A DNA stretch of 64,000 nt from positions 150,685,830-150,749,829 of the forward strand of contig OY740765.1 of the NCBI GenBank assembly GCA_963513935.1, written 5' to 3'. Source of the DNA: Aphrophora alni (lineage: Eukaryota; Arthropoda; Insecta; Hemiptera; Aphrophoridae). The position numbers were made by a program, and so were the translations under genes. Below the pieces are notes generated by a model, which made no database searches, was not told the origin of the DNA, and was given only the letters and a program-made list of their open reading frames with translations. Below are positions 1-14,164 of the stretch, in pieces (position 1 is the first letter of the stretch; every line of letters begins with the position of its first letter).

Positions 1-324
1 TTTCCGCGATCGCCAGTGCAGTGTAGAATGACGGCCATTTTAGGCTAGTGTCTACATTGGGACCACTATTTTTGTTAGAGTCAATTCCTAGTGTACAATA
101 ATACTATTAAGTAAGTTAATTATATTATATCTAATTTTAGTAATTATTATTTAGAGTATTAGTAATAGTCCCTCATCACGTGCTGGCTGACTGAGTGGTA
201 TTTAGTTTTAGTCGATAGGTCTGGGCTGTGACCGTTGTGCCAACCAAGTTTTAAAAGATCCACGATCCTCTATTACCCACCTGAATTAATAATAATAATC
301 ATAAATAAGTATCCATTTGCCGCA

Positions 325-348
325 ATATACATATATATATATATATAT
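325..348. repeat. (TA)n microsatellite
   Basis: Uninterrupted alternating AT dinucleotides inside the intron upstream of exon A, next to a SINE-like copy. Confidence 0.9.
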
Positions 349-349
349 G

Positions 350-600
350 GATTAAAGATCCCTCTCTTTAATCTTTCCTATCAGGTCTCTCTAGACCATC
401 TTTTGTTTTCTTTTAAACCTGACGCTATTAAAGTATTCAAGGGCTATGCATCTTTATTGTATACTCTTTTCTATTTCCCTCTACTCACTGATAGAATTCC
501 TATTTTAATTATAACTAGATAAAAAAGCCACTAAAGGTTGGCTATTTCGATAGGATTAGGAAAAAAATTGTCCTAGTATATCGGATGTAGACCCCTTGCG
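350..600 (+). repeat. SINE-like repeat copy 1 (body)
   Basis: The run of gatccctctctttaatc, then tttcctat-aggtctctct, then agtattcaagggct matches, base for base over long stretches, the reverse complement of 5150-5290. The tail is related to the SINE at 36655. It is diverged and has no clear tRNA-like head here. Confidence 0.5.
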
Positions 601-809
601 AATGTTTCCTCATTTTTACATTTCTTATTTTTTAAATTTATTAAATATTTTTGTTTGTTGTAGTTATAAATAGAAAATTGAATTTATTGCTTCCTCAATT
701 TTACAATCCTAGCTTTTCATATATGCTTGTTTTCTTTCAACAACTGTAGTAACAAACAAAATGAATTAATTAAACATCAAACAGTACAATTTTATGCTGT
801 TTGTTTGAA

Positions 810-915
810 ATGTTTATTTCATTTAAAACAAAACGCAAGAAAATCGGCCTAGTAGAACTCCAGTCTGTTGGTTGAGTGAGTGGGGAGGAGTTCTTTAGCG
901 CACAAAGATAAGGTC
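810..915. repeat. Dispersed repeat, short copy (partner at 2806-3040)
   Basis: The segment tttcatttaaaac-aaccgca-gaaaatc-gcct-gtaga occurs here and at 2806, followed in both by gagtgagt-ggg and a ctctttaacaaa-like end. This copy lacks about 130 bp present in the middle of the other. I recognise no coding sequence; the class is unknown. Confidence 0.55.
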
Positions 916-2805
916 TTTTTCCTAAGACCTAGCATAGACCAATTGAAGTAATATTAAAAATAAGTGTTGAGGGTTTTCTTTAATAACAAATTGCCCCACA
1001 GTTGGTGCGACAATTGAAGTAATATAAAAATAAGTGGTTTTGAATTTTATTTATTTTTTAAACAAAAGAAAATAATTTGCTCAGCTATGGGCGCCAGGAA
1101 GCTTTATGCTTACCAATTTTGAAAAGTTAATGTTTAATTATTATTTACTAAAAAAATTTTTCTCAGGGTCGTGTTTCTTTTAAAAGTGTACTCCCAAATG
1201 ATTATATGGTAAATAAAAAGTCCTTCTCTTTGTTTCTGAAACTGAACATATTATTTATTCAAAAATTGATTATTTATACACATACATAAATTTGTTATTT
1301 GCAATTATATTATTTTTTAATCTAAAATTATTTTGTCTTGAAGAGACTAAAATGTTTTATAAATGATTCTATTTCAAACTTAGTTGCAACTTTGATTAAT
1401 TAATTTTTTAAGTGAGCATCTTTGTCTCATATTGAAAATTATAATGCATTGTTATTAAGTTCAAATTCTTTCTATAAAAACTTTAAGTTAGACACTCTTA
1501 AAAATACTTATTACATTTAAATTTATTCATCAAACAAAATGTTAACATATTTTAATCATAATTAAAACTTCATCATTAGTACTTTTGTACAAAGAAAACA
1601 AAAATAATATTGTCTGTTATTTGTGTTACCACATTGTAGTAATCTCCAAGGTAGATCTCCCTTATAACTTGAAGCCGCCTTCCTCTTGACTGAAGTTCTC
1701 CATAGTCCAACATTGCATCTAAGTTGTCTCAGATTTCAATGTACTATTCATTATTTTCACACATCTTGTCTCCACTAATAAAACAAAGTTTATGTTTTGA
1801 TATTCAGAGTCTTTCAGATTAAAATACCGCTTAAAATTGTCTATGTAAAGAACAAATCTTAATTCACACCATGTGCTCAGCATTCACTCACAAAAGACCA
1901 ACTATTTCTCAAACAAAAATATGTCTGTCCATCTCTGATATCACTTTCCACGCTTTTCACAAACAACTACGACTGTTTTTTATTATTGTCTTTCTTTGTC
2001 TTTACTCATTTTATCACCCTTTTATCGTCTTTAAGCACAAAGCAGATAGTTCTACCTTACATAGCAAAACCCGTCCAACTCTAGCGAGTACTGTCTAGCA
2101 ACTGATTAGACTAAATTGCAAATGTTTATAGTTTGACTAACACTTCTTGATTTCATTTTAAAACGCATCTTTCTTAAACCACATTGTTCTACTAAAATTT
2201 CATGAAAACGGGAGTACGTCCAACACTCGTGAGCACTGCCTAGGAACTGAGAGCGTTGCAACGCTTGCATCTTCCGGATATTGCATCTCAATCACGTGAT
2301 TATAGCCTCAAACCCATAACCATATGACAAGTATTTCACTTCATGTAAGCACAATTTCATACAAATATTAAGTTTATCTTAAAATTAGACATTACTATCC
2401 ATATAAATACATCTTTTGGAAATTTGTTTTGATTTATCTCGTCATTCTAAAAACAGCAATAAAGTCCATTTTTGCTTGACCTTACTAAGTTCCGTTTGCT
2501 TTTGATCCAATTACATCACGCATGAATTTTACCACGAGTTTCATCTCATATGCAAAAATTCAAAATATGCACATTACACAATGTGAATCAATTTGAAAAT
2601 GTTTTAGACTCAATTTTTGTAATTTTACATACAAATTAAGTAACCATAGCAACCAATATAACACTGCATACACAATAGCTGATTATTTCCAATACATTAA
2701 AAAAATATATTAATAGTGACTGTGTTGTGATTTTTAATTTTCTTAAAATATAAAAATGAAATAAAATTAACATTTCATAATTTTTTCAAAATAATGCCAA
2801 AATCT

Positions 2806-3040
2806 TCTTTCATTTAAAACCAACCGCATGAAAATCAGCCTGGTAGATTTCCAGAAATAGGCATTAGTAGGGTTGTTGCCAGAAACCATTTCAAAAACCT
2901 GCAAAAGTGCCCTTGTGACTGTAGGTTAGGGTCACATGGTGATCTTCTACATATACTGTTGATCCTCAGACTCTAAGTTTACCAATGAGACCATCCCAAT
3001 CTCTGTAGAGTGAGTAGGGTGCGGAGAAACTCTTTAACAA
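2806..3040. repeat. Dispersed repeat, long copy (partner at 810-915)
   Basis: This is the longer copy of the repeat at 810. It shares the start (catttaaaac-aa-cgca-gaaaatc) and the end (agagtgagtagggtg then actctttaac), with an extra central block. No terminal repeats or target duplication were identified by eye. Confidence 0.55.
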
Positions 3041-3615
3041 ATATATTTACGCTCAGCTGAATTATATATAAGATAATAAAAGGAGATTTTTTTTTTAGTA
3101 ACTAACAGTATCATTAATATTGCCTTGTAGACACAATATTTACTTGCATCTTGAGTCAGGTGTCCAGTTTCAAGTGCCGATGACCTGATTCAAAATGTAT
3201 ACCGTACTGTTTCTGTGAGTGCCCAATATGAGAAAAAATATTTTAAAATCATAATAAAGTAATAACCATCCAAAAATAAAATCAAGTTACAAATGTATAA
3301 AGTATTCAATATTCTTAAGTGAGAAGAGACATTTCTTTAGAGATTAATTAAACAAGAAAAATAACATTTTCCTTTCCTTTTTTATATAATTAGGCAATAA
3401 ATTGAATATTCTGGGGCCAACAAAATAAAAGGATATTTGTGAATAGAAAGTGTTGCAAGTGTTAGGTACTGTAACATTCCCTGCATTGTACAATACCTTA
3501 TAGTTTTTAAATTGACGGTGATATTAGGGTATACCGACTAAGTTAAAATTTCTTTTATCATATTGTAAATCTGATTTCTGATTAAACCTTTATGTATTAT
3601 GTTTATGTATTCTAG

Positions 3616-3762
3616 CTTTGGAATGTACCATGATAACTCCAAGGGTGGATGTCCTTCTAGGGAAGGCCTTACGTTGAACGTAATGACTCCGAGTTTTGAA
3701 GCAGACACTTTGAACATCGCTTGGTCCAGTTGCAGCCGTAGAGATATTACTCATTTTCTTGA
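3616..3762 (+). CDS. ADAMTS exon A: end of metalloprotease domain
   Basis: The exon follows a tattctag acceptor and ends at gtaagt. It opens with the last base of a split codon and ends two bases into a codon. It encodes FGMYHD, the second half of the HExxHxxGxxHD zinc motif (third zinc His at residue 5, Asp at 6), then the Met-turn VMTPSF (usually IMAPSF in the family) and the domain-closing WSSCSRRDITHFL. The HExxH half must be in an upstream exon; I found none in 1-3615. The Met-turn Met is kept, so nothing here suggests a dead enzyme. Confidence 0.95.
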
Positions 3763-6700
3763 GTAAGTACCATTTACATCAGCAATAGCTATTCAATCAG
3801 AGCCACTTCACTTAATATTTAATTCATCAAGTATAACATAATTAACTTTAATAAAAATATCTAAATACAGTGTCCATAATCTCATGGTGGAGTTTCAAAT
3901 TGTTATGGTTCTCTAAGAAAACATTGTATGTGAAATGAAACAGTTGTTATTCAGTTTATTTATAACTGGGTAACTATTGTTGTGGTTAATCATATAGTGC
4001 ATTTCATCTCAAATATAAACATAACTGTTCAAAGGAAAGTTCAATGTGTTTTGTAGATTGTAAATTTCAATCCTGTAACTCTAGTGCAACATGAGTATTA
4101 GAGTATATGTAGAACCTCCACTTGAAAATAGTGTTCTTTGATGGTGCAAACAAATGAGAAAACATTAATCAAACTATTAAAAAACATATAAAAAAGCTTT
4201 TTACGAAGTCAAAAAAAACTGTTTGAAAATGTACTAGAGGTGTTCCAGAAACGAAATTTATGGGCTGTTTAGATTTATTGGGTATACATTTTATTGCATA
4301 CCGGTACTTTATATACTTGATAACCTTCAAAAATATGACCTTACTGTAGATGTTCTTTATGAAATTGAAGCTGATAAGAAGTATCTGAAAAGAGTTATGT
4401 TTAGTTATGAGGTCACTTTTCATACTTCAGGACACATACATTGAAAGAATTTTGAATTTGGACAAATCTATCATGCCTTTGTTGATTGATGATCATATCA
4501 AATAGTCTAAAATAAATGTGTTTGATGTGCTCTTGCTCAGGATCATATTATTGGCCTCTTTTTCTTTGATGAAAGGACAGTAACTGCAATTTTTTTGCCA
4601 AGATGGGGCATCGTCCCAATATGCCAATATTCATGATTTTTGGGATGCAATTCCTCAATGTTGGATTGGAAGAAGTGGATGGAAGGTTTGTTCACCACTC
4701 ACCTGACCTTATACTCAAGGACTTTTATTTACAGAGATATGTCAAGCAAAATATCTATAGTGGAAGGATTTGGATCACTGGACATTTGAGACAAGGAAAA
4801 AAAAGAAGAAATTAACATTGATAACTCCAGATGTTCTAAATCGAGATAAGAAAAGCTGGAATATCGCTTGAATGTTGCAGATCTATGTATGAGGCCCACA
4901 TAGAACTCCGATAAACAAGGAACTGTTTAATCTGTTCTTTAATTTTATTGGTGTTTTTCAAATAAATATTATTTTATTATATTTATTCAACCCCACCTCA
5001 CCCCCATGACTTTATGGACATATTGTACTAAAATAAATACAAATCCTAGTTAACAACAATATTTTCTAAAGAAATGCCCTTAGTTGCACTTTTTGTTTAA
5101 AGGCGAAAAAATCTCTTGGTCTCATCACCGCCTTGTAAAAAATAAGAAAATATAAAATAAAGACCCCCTAACCCAGTCCTTGAATACTCTAACAGCATCA
5201 GGGTTGGAAGAGAACAAGAGTTGTTCAAGAGAGATTTAATAGGAAAGAGGGATCTAAACAAGACTTCATGAATAAAGATCTAGATCCAGCTAGGATCACC
5301 CAGAATAACACTCCTTGTACTGACTCTAGTGAATCCCTAAGGGTTAGTTGTAGTTCAGTGTATGTTCCCTATTGTAAAATTTTAACCTAACATAATATTG
5401 ACCTCTTGTTGGCAGCTTTCTACCTTACTAAACAAACTGAAGTAAACTTATTTAATTCTCTTCCCTCCTGGTGGACTCAACAAACACAACTCATTCATTT
5501 TATTGGCTACAATCACCTTGTCCTCTGTCTAAGTCTTCCCAGCTACCTGAAGTTTCTCACTATTGGCCACTTCCAAGTGTTTTTGGGTAACCTTATTGTT
5601 GCCTTGATTGGTGATTCCAGTCCAAAATATGCCTGGTTACTTTCTCACATATATAGGATAGAGAAAGTTACGTGATGTTTCCAAAAATCAATATAGAATT
5701 TTTGGCCGATATATCCAATTTGAGGTACCATGAGTGCATAAATGTGCAGTGTTCCACAGCTCAAATGTATGGACTAATTTCTATCAAATTTGGAATGTAG
5801 GCATATTTTGACCATATGTCGGGACATTATAAAGAAAAATTTTTAAAATAACTTTAGTAATCTTACAAAGCCTAAACTAATTTATATTTTGTTTCACTTT
5901 GAATTTTTATTTTCTTGCCTATTATAATACTAATTCATTCTTTCTCTGTACCATTCTCCTCTTCTTATTACTCTCTTCGATATCCTCCTATATCAATAAA
6001 CTCTCCATTTATTTATTTATTTTTAACTGTCCTTATTCTGTGTACTCTTATTACATCTTCAACAATTTTAACAACATGTGTTCTGAGTTTTCTCACAATT
6101 TCTTCTTGTCATTTTTGGAGTTAAATTTCTTACTATTATTACCATCTCCAGAAAATAATCAACTCTTGATAATGTCTCTCCACTCCTATATTTCTCTAGT
6201 TCTATCCTTCTTCTTATTCATTGTTGTATTTCTTCTCCCCAATATCTCTCTACAAATCTTACACTAAACTCTTCTAAATGATTTATTTCTTCTCTAATAA
6301 TCTGCCAACATCTTGCAGCATTTCCCTCAAGTATCCTATCCAATACTTCTTTTAATTTTAATTCTTCCCTTCCTTCTCTACTCCTTTTGTCTCTTGTTAC
6401 TTCCAAATGTATTTTTAAATCCTTTATGAACTCTACAGAATTTGTCAATGGTAAATTAAATCTTGGTATCAGCTGTTCATTAGTATTCTTGCAAGTTACA
6501 TATATCACTTCTCCACTTCCTACATTACTTTTATTGCTCTAATCATTACTCTTAACCATTTCTTCCATGTCATTTATTTTCGGATCAAATTTCCTATCTA
6601 ATTAGCACATGTGTTTCCGTTATTGTATTATATCCCCCTTAGATAAAATTTCTTCCTTTGTCTCAGTGTTATTCTTGTCTATTTCTTTTCTAACTTTTGA

Positions 6701-9700
6701 TTCATATTTTCCATCCGTATAAGTCCTTCATCCATATTTTGATCTTCTTTCAATTATATCTTCTTTGAATTATTTTAAATTTCATTTATTTTTTACCTTA
6801 ATATTTTCTTCCAATTGTTTCAAATTTTGTTTATTTCCTTCCATCATATCTTTTTTTAAATTCTGTCACTATTGTTCTAATCATCATTCCTATATCTACC
6901 ATTTCCATAGTTTTTCCCATTATCTTCTCCCTTAATAATTCCATATTTTCATTCCCTGCCACTTCTGTTTCTCCTATTTCATCGTCCCCTTGTCCCTTTA
7001 GTATCAGGTTGTCCTCTCTATCCTAATCATTTATTTGTTCTAAATCTCTACCATTCTCCGTATCCTTCTTATCTTCTACCATTATTCCCCTATTGCCTTC
7101 CTTCCCATTATCAAATATTGCCACCAAAAGTCCCTAGTGTATTGGCTCAACTTCCTTAGGCCTAACCTTCCTCTTACTTTTATCTTCTATCTTTTCTTCT
7201 CACTTTCTTTTATATTTAGTCTCAGATTATATCTATTTGATTCTGACATCTTTTAAAGTTTTAGCTAATAATACATTTTCTCAATTTGTTACAATATAAC
7301 TTATTTTTTCTTTTTTTTTTTTAAATCTCAAACAATTTTACTTAAATTTTGTATTATAAATTTTACTTATAGGCTATCTAAATTTTATTTTATTTAAATA
7401 TATTTTTTGTATCAATTATGCCAACACTTTGGTGGGGCAAAATTATAAAGAATAATTTATAAAAGAAGTTGTATTCTCAGGTTTAGTAATCTTAGTCTGA
7501 AAATTAAATTATATAGACAAATCAATATACAAACATTTACAATACAATGTTATTTATTCTCCTCAAATTACAAGTTGCTTTATTTATTTTCTTTAAAATA
7601 TAAATTTACTATACTCTTAACCTCAGTTATCTGATTTCCTTGGCATATGGTAATCATGTAATTTTACTTTTAAGCACTTATAACTAAACATGAAATAATT
7701 AACTACAATATATTTTGTTCTAAAAGTTTCTGTCTAAGTTTCTTAATATTTAGGTTGATTAATTAATACTCAACCAAAGTATATTATTTTCAACACTGTC
7801 CTTTTACTATGTGGTAAAAAATTAGTTCGTTATTTAAATATTTTGTACTGGTTGGCTTTATATAGGTTATAAGATGAAATTTTGTTAGGGTCTACCTTGA
7901 CTTCAATACATTTCAGTATTGAAAATTTTTACTATTCTACTTGATCTTTGACAAAATTTAACTACTGACTCTTCTCAACATTCTTTAACACCTTCGTATT
8001 ATTTATTACAATGGCTACCCAGAAAGTAGATTACATTTTAGAATTAAAAATAAACAAATAATTGAAAAAAAAAATTATATACAGATGAAAGCCACACCTA
8101 TATACTACTTTTCTACATAGTCACCATTCAAATTAAGGCACTTATCGTAGCGATGGACGAGCTTGGAAATTCCTTCGTCGTAGAATTCGGCCGTCTACGC
8201 CTTTACCACTTGGTTACTTCTTCTTGCACCTGTGCATCGTCATCAAACCGCTGCATAGCCTGCCACTTCTTCATTGCTGAGAATAAGTGGAATTCGATCG
8301 GTGCCAGGTCAGGACTGTATGGCGGATGAGGAAACAACTCCCACTTAGAAGATTCAAGAACTTCACGAGTTACATTTGCCGTGTGGGGCCAGGCAAGATC
8401 TTTGAGTTTAATGTAGTGCCCCTTTCCAGGAAGTCCACAAAAATCACATCTTTCTTGTCCCAAAAAACAGTCGCCATCACCTTCCTTGCCGACATCGTTT
8501 GCATGCATTTCTTGGGTTTTGGGGGGGAATTTGTGTGCCCCCACTGCATTTACTGCAATTTCATCTAGCAGTTCACATGTTTAACCCATGTTTCGTCACC
8601 AGTAACGATGTAATCGAGTAATGAGTCGCCATATTTATTGTAAGCGTCCAAAAACGTTAACGCTGCAGCCATTTGCTGATTATTTTGTTTCTAAGTCAAG
8701 ATTTTTGGTATCCATCTTGCACAAAACTTGTGGTAAACAAGCTTTTCGGTGATGATTTCGTGCAATAAACTTCGCTAAATTTGTGGAAAACTCATAGAAA
8801 GTTCCGTTATTGTGAATCTTCGGTTTTTACGGACTTCGGCATCGACTTTTTCGACAAGTTCGGCAGTCACTATGCTGGGTCTTCCACTTCGCTCTTCGTC
8901 ATGAACATTAGTTCGGCCATTTTTAAATTTTGTGACCAACTGGCGCACTCCACCTTCAGTGATGATGTTGTCCACATACACTTCACAAAGCTGCCGATAG
9001 CTTTCTATCGGTTTACAGTTTTTTGCAGTCAGAGACCTTATTACTGCACGCACCTCACAGTTCGCGGCATTTTCAATTAAGGCAGACATTTCAAACTGTC
9101 ACAGTAACTAGATGGAGTACAAAAAGGAACCTCTCGACTAAATGCCGACTGAGCGGCGTAACGTCCTGACACCAAGATGGCCGCGCTAGGCCCGCCCTTG
9201 TGGGCACATACAAAAACGTAATCTACTTTCTGGATAGCCCTCGTAAAAAAAACACTCTTCCATACTTTTTTAACATCGCAGATTTAGCGTCATTCTGTCT
9301 TGCATATCATTTTAAGAGTCCTGCTTCATTCAGAAGTTGGTGTGCTTTGGTTTTTGGTAACCTTCCACACCTGTCCAGACCCATAATACAGTAACTGCAT
9401 TTGCACCTTTTTCTTATGGTCCAATCAAAAGACAGTACTTTATAATTTCTCTATCATTATTTTATACTTAACACTATTACACAATTTGAATCAATAACAA
9501 AACATATTTATTACTTAATTATATTATTTAGTTTTATTAATTCAGCTTAAATTACGTTTTTAAAACGTTAATTTCTAAATCCAAATTTTTTCAACCAATC
9601 ACCTCACTCCCAGCTGTTCTCTGCCATATCTTCTCTCTGGTTCATTGTTCATTTAAAACATCTGTTCAAAGTTCAAATTCAAATCCCATTATAGCTGTAA

Positions 9701-12700
9701 AACATTCTACTCTCATCTCTCACAATGTTTATTTAATAGTCTTACCTTAATTCTTATTATTATTTCATTTCAATTTGAGTTTATACTTATTCAGTTATTC
9801 ATATACACCTATACACACACAAATGAATTATTATGATGATTTTTGGATTTCTACATCAGGTTTGTTTAAAATTTCTAGGTTAATTGTGTTTTTACAGTTT
9901 CAGTGATATTTCATATATAAACAGTGAATTTGTGTTTATGAGTCTAAGTGAAATTAGTAAATATATAGTGTTCCAGTCTTTGATATATACTAAGCTATGG
10001 TAAGCAATTCGTGTCCTTTCTGCTCCTTTTGCAACAATTATACTTTACAGGCTTTTCACTTTTAAATTACTGAAATCCATTATTTCTGTCTAAAACAAGC
10101 TAGGCTGCCATGCCCCCTTTTCCCCACACACGCCCGCGTCCACTTCTGACGTGATGCGAATTTGATGATTTTTAAAAATGAAGATTTGCTGGTGTTTTGA
10201 GGTTAGTTCGGCTCTTTACTACATATAACTCATGAATCTATTTATTTAATGTCTCATTCCTCGATGTTAATCTTCATCCATGAAAATATATGTCTGTTTA
10301 AAGGATTGTCAAATTAGATGTCAATTATTATTAATAATGTATGGTAATTGTTTACAAAGAAAAGAAAGTTACTAGTGTTTTTTGCGATTTTAAAATAAAA
10401 TCATATTCTACATACCTTATTTCTTAATAATAAAATAAGTTTTCAACACGAAACTAAATTTTTTCACTGAAAAAAACAACATAATTTTAACTATTATAGG
10501 TTAAGGTCCATTAAATGAAATATGCATTAAAATAGGTTTGTACACAAATTTTTACCTTACAAGGTCATGTAAGGTGGCTATATATATATTTATATGGCCA
10601 CCTTATCTGACCTATGCGTAAATTTATTAAAAAAAATTGTGCGTTTTTTCCCCAAGTGGTCACCCAGCCAAGTACTAACCGTGCTTAATGTTGCTTGACT
10701 TCGGTGATCTATTAATGCATTGAATTGTGTAGTTTTGAAATTGCAATTTTTCGGTGAAAAAGTTAGCTTTGCATTGAAAACTTATTTTAATTTTAAGAAA
10801 TAAGGTATGTAGAACAAGATTTAAAAAAAAAAATCGCCAAGAATAATGGTAACTTTATTTGTAAACAATTACCCATGTACCTAACCAGACATAGTTAAAG
10901 AACTACAGGTCTAGAAGGTCAATATATAGATATGGCAATTGTTTACTATATATAGGGGAGAAGAGGGCAGAAGTGGACAGTTTTTAGACTTTATTTTTTG
11001 TGTTTTTTTTTTCTATGAGTTATTTTTAAACAAATATATATTTTTTGAAATAGCCAAACTTGTTGCTGATCATACTAACTCAATTTCAGTGCTTATTTTT
11101 AAATGTTTATTTTTTTCTAATTAAATTTTAATCAAAGCTTTACACACTGTACAATATTTTCATGGTGCAGATGTGGACAGGGGGAAAAATTAAACGAAAA
11201 TATTACAGATATATTTTAATTAGGTTTATTTGCATAACTAAATTGGTTGCTTCTTTAAATTTGCCAAATGTTTTCATAGACCTATTATTTAATAGTTAAA
11301 AAGAACAACATTACTTTAAATATTAAGCCTACAACTGAGTGCTAGTCCATGTTGAACTCGTTAAAGTTGAACTTAAAGGTAAAAGTGCTCACGGCTCTTT
11401 CAGTTCCTCCTACAATTTTAGGCTAAGAAAGTTTAAAAACTAAATCACTTTTGTCCAAAACGCTTGTGTCCAGCACTTCAGGCCTTGCAAATTTAAACGA
11501 ACCAATCTGATCCTTTCTTCTAAAATTTTTTTTTCTGTAAATTCTGTTAGGCTTTGTTTTTCACTTATTTGGGCAACATAACATTTGACACTTTTTTCCC
11601 ATACAATTTTACTAAAACAAAATCGTTAACTTTAATGTTGCTTCCATCCATCTCTACTTTTTCACATTCGTCCTCGCTTCCACTTTCTTCACCTAGTATA
11701 ACCAGGATCAATCCTTCATATTCGTCAAAAGTCATGTATTCACTTCATTCATGTCTCAGATGTCTTATTTGTAAACATTAATTTCTTAATATCCTTGCAA
11801 TCCTCTTGCTTTATTTTGCCTTAACCTAACTTCCTCTTGTAACTCTTTTGGCCCCCGATCAGTTTAGCTTCTTTTTTCGCCTTCCTCTTTTTGGTTTCTT
11901 CTTCGACTCTGTTTTTTTCAGGTGTATCTGTTACACAGGTTTGCTTTTTTTCCTCTCCCTACAACTTTCCTTTCTGGGTTCAGTATTGGAAATGGTCTAA
12001 CTTCTTCAGGTGTTAGTATCTTGTTTGATGTTTTATAAACTCTGGCAGGAGAGTCGAGGCCTAGGCTATGATCGTGTGTAGGCCTAGAAAATACTTGGGA
12101 TTGCCCTGCAACTGGCTCACATTCACTGTCATGTGAAACAGTATTTTCATTATTTTTGTTAGGCCAACTGTCTTCTTTTTCCATTGACTGGGTCGGGGCA
12201 AAGGCTGATCAGGTCTTTATTATTGTATGGTAGGCCTATAATAACGGTTTTCTTAAATCCAGAAAATATATTTGCTCTAGTGAAAGCAATATCGTAAGCT
12301 TTTGCAGATGAACCTGCAATGTGGTAGATTGAAATAGTTTTGCCTAGGTTCTGTGAAATCCATGAATTAAATTCTGCTTTGCAATTAATTTTGAAAAATG
12401 AAAATACGCACACATCTAGCTGTTGCAGCCGATGGCTAGTGTAGGGCGGGAAGGTAAGAAGTACAATTCCATGCTTATGACAGAAATTGATTAAGTCAAT
12501 GCTGACATAACTCATGATTGTCTAGAACAACCAAAATAGGATTTTCGTTTGATGAAGAAGTGTGCTTCTGAACATGGTTGATCACGTCTACAAATACATC
12601 CTGAGTCATCAACCAGACTTTAAAGCAAAACCAATACTGCCAGTAGGGGCACTTATAAGAAAAGCATCTTTAAAAAAGACTCTTGGAAAAATATATCCAG

Positions 12701-14125
12701 GGGTATTGTGTTTCCTAATGCATTCACAATATCACATATTCATACCATTGCACCTCTTTCAGCTGACACCGTCTGACCAACTTGTTTTACTCAGCTGGAG
12801 CAACTACTTTTTGTGTGGGCAACACAGTTGTTATACCTGATTCGTCAATATTAATTATTCTATCAGGAGAAAACTTGTACTGGTCAGTGACTTTTTCCAG
12901 ATTTTCAAGAAAAGAATCTACATTTTGCTTGTTAAAATTCATATTTCTTGCTAAACTAGTATTTTCTCGTTTTCTTAGACTTAATCTAGGATGGCGACGC
13001 ATAAATCCTTTCATCCAATCAACACCAGCTTATTTCTTCTCTTCCCACATTTTAGGGATTTTATTACTAACATTGAGAGCGTATGAATATGCGAAATCTC
13101 AAATTTGTTTGTAGGTAAGTCCATACTGCAAATTACTTGACTGTATCAAATAATCTTCTAATATATCTTCTTCTTGTTTTTGCTGAATACCTGCATCGAG
13201 CTGTATTTTGAGGAACCTCTTATTACCGGTGTTGGCAGAAGATCCATGTTTGTGACTTCTTTTTCTTTTTCTTTCAATTTCTTGAAACGTTTATGCAACA
13301 TTGACTTGGATATTTCATGGTCAGCAGCCGCCTTACAAATGGAGCAGTTTCTATTAAGGAGGTCATGAAGTGCCCGTTGGATGGCATCTTCAGAAATTGA
13401 AACTCGATCAGTTTTAGGTGTATAGGTTCTCACTATTCTACCTGCAAAATATTTAACTGGCATTAGGGTTTATAAACAATAATGCATTTCAATGTAGTTT
13501 CATTCTGATCGATTAACACACTATTAGGATTTGTTCCTTTAACCTGCCTGGATTCTTTAACTTTAAACCAAACAAATCAGTGGTTCATTTATCTAAATAA
13601 TTGTTCTTTATAATTTAATACAACTTCATTATTTCTCTTAGTTCTCTTATATACTAATTACAAATATTTTAATCTTCTTAATTACTAAGAATACAGAATG
13701 ACTCTAATTAATTGTTGTGACTCACAGATCTGATTCTACGTTATAGTTTATAATGACTTGTCTCTGAAAAATAATTACAAGGTTTATACATGAAGTTTGC
13801 TCACCCTGCTTGCCACTCATGGATGCTCGTCTTAAGTCTCAATACTCTTACTCGCCAAGTCAGTTTGGCTATCTTCAATAATTATTTTCCAAGGAAGCTC
13901 TTACTTATCTGCAGCACCTCCACTTGATAAATTTTGGCCTACTGACCAAGTTTACTCCCACCCAAGGGTTTATATATCATTGTAGCATCAATGATGTCTG
14001 CATTGCTTCCAAGGGAAGCAATATCATCATTTTTCCAGGTCTGTCACAATAATTGTTGTCATACTGGCTTTTTAAAAAGAACTTAAACTATATTCCTAAC
14101 TAAAACTATCTTAATTCCTAATACA

Positions 14126-14164
<39 letters not shown>

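Larger units (their letters stand above)
1..3615. other. Intron sequence upstream of exon A; no exon found
   Basis: Apart from the repeats listed separately, I see only AT-rich non-coding DNA. No open frame here shows the HELGH zinc motif or other metalloprotease sequence, so the preceding ADAMTS exon is outside the window. Short open frames at 235, 1871 and 2106 have no recognisable composition. Confidence 0.6.
10334..10890. mobile_element. Foldback element containing a 5S rRNA-derived segment
   Basis: Two arms of about 135 bp are inverted copies of each other: left 10341-10477, right 10745-10876. Both contain the 17-mer tacataccttatttctta, in opposite orientations, next to gtttacaa and gttttcaa motifs. 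Between them lie a 23-bp hairpin and a 5S rRNA fragment. No ORF. It resembles a non-autonomous inverted-repeat transposon that captured, or is built around, a 5S piece. Confidence 0.7.

Noticed and set aside
1871..2291. 75-aa and 61-aa open frames upstream of exon A as ADAMTS exons
   Set aside because: No zinc-binding HExxH or reprolysin sequence and the phase does not fit exon A.
4169..4423. 84-aa minus-strand open frame
   Set aside because: Low-complexity Ile/Phe/Lys-rich translation of AT-rich DNA, overlapping the degenerate + strand transposase.
5899..6267. 122-aa Ser/Phe/Leu-rich + strand open frame resembling a membrane protein
   Set aside because: It is the antisense of the gag-like minus-strand sequence; the hydrophobic look comes from the T/C-rich strand.
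8287..9080. Two + strand open frames of 93 and 99 aa
   Set aside because: They are antisense to the mariner transposase on the minus strand.
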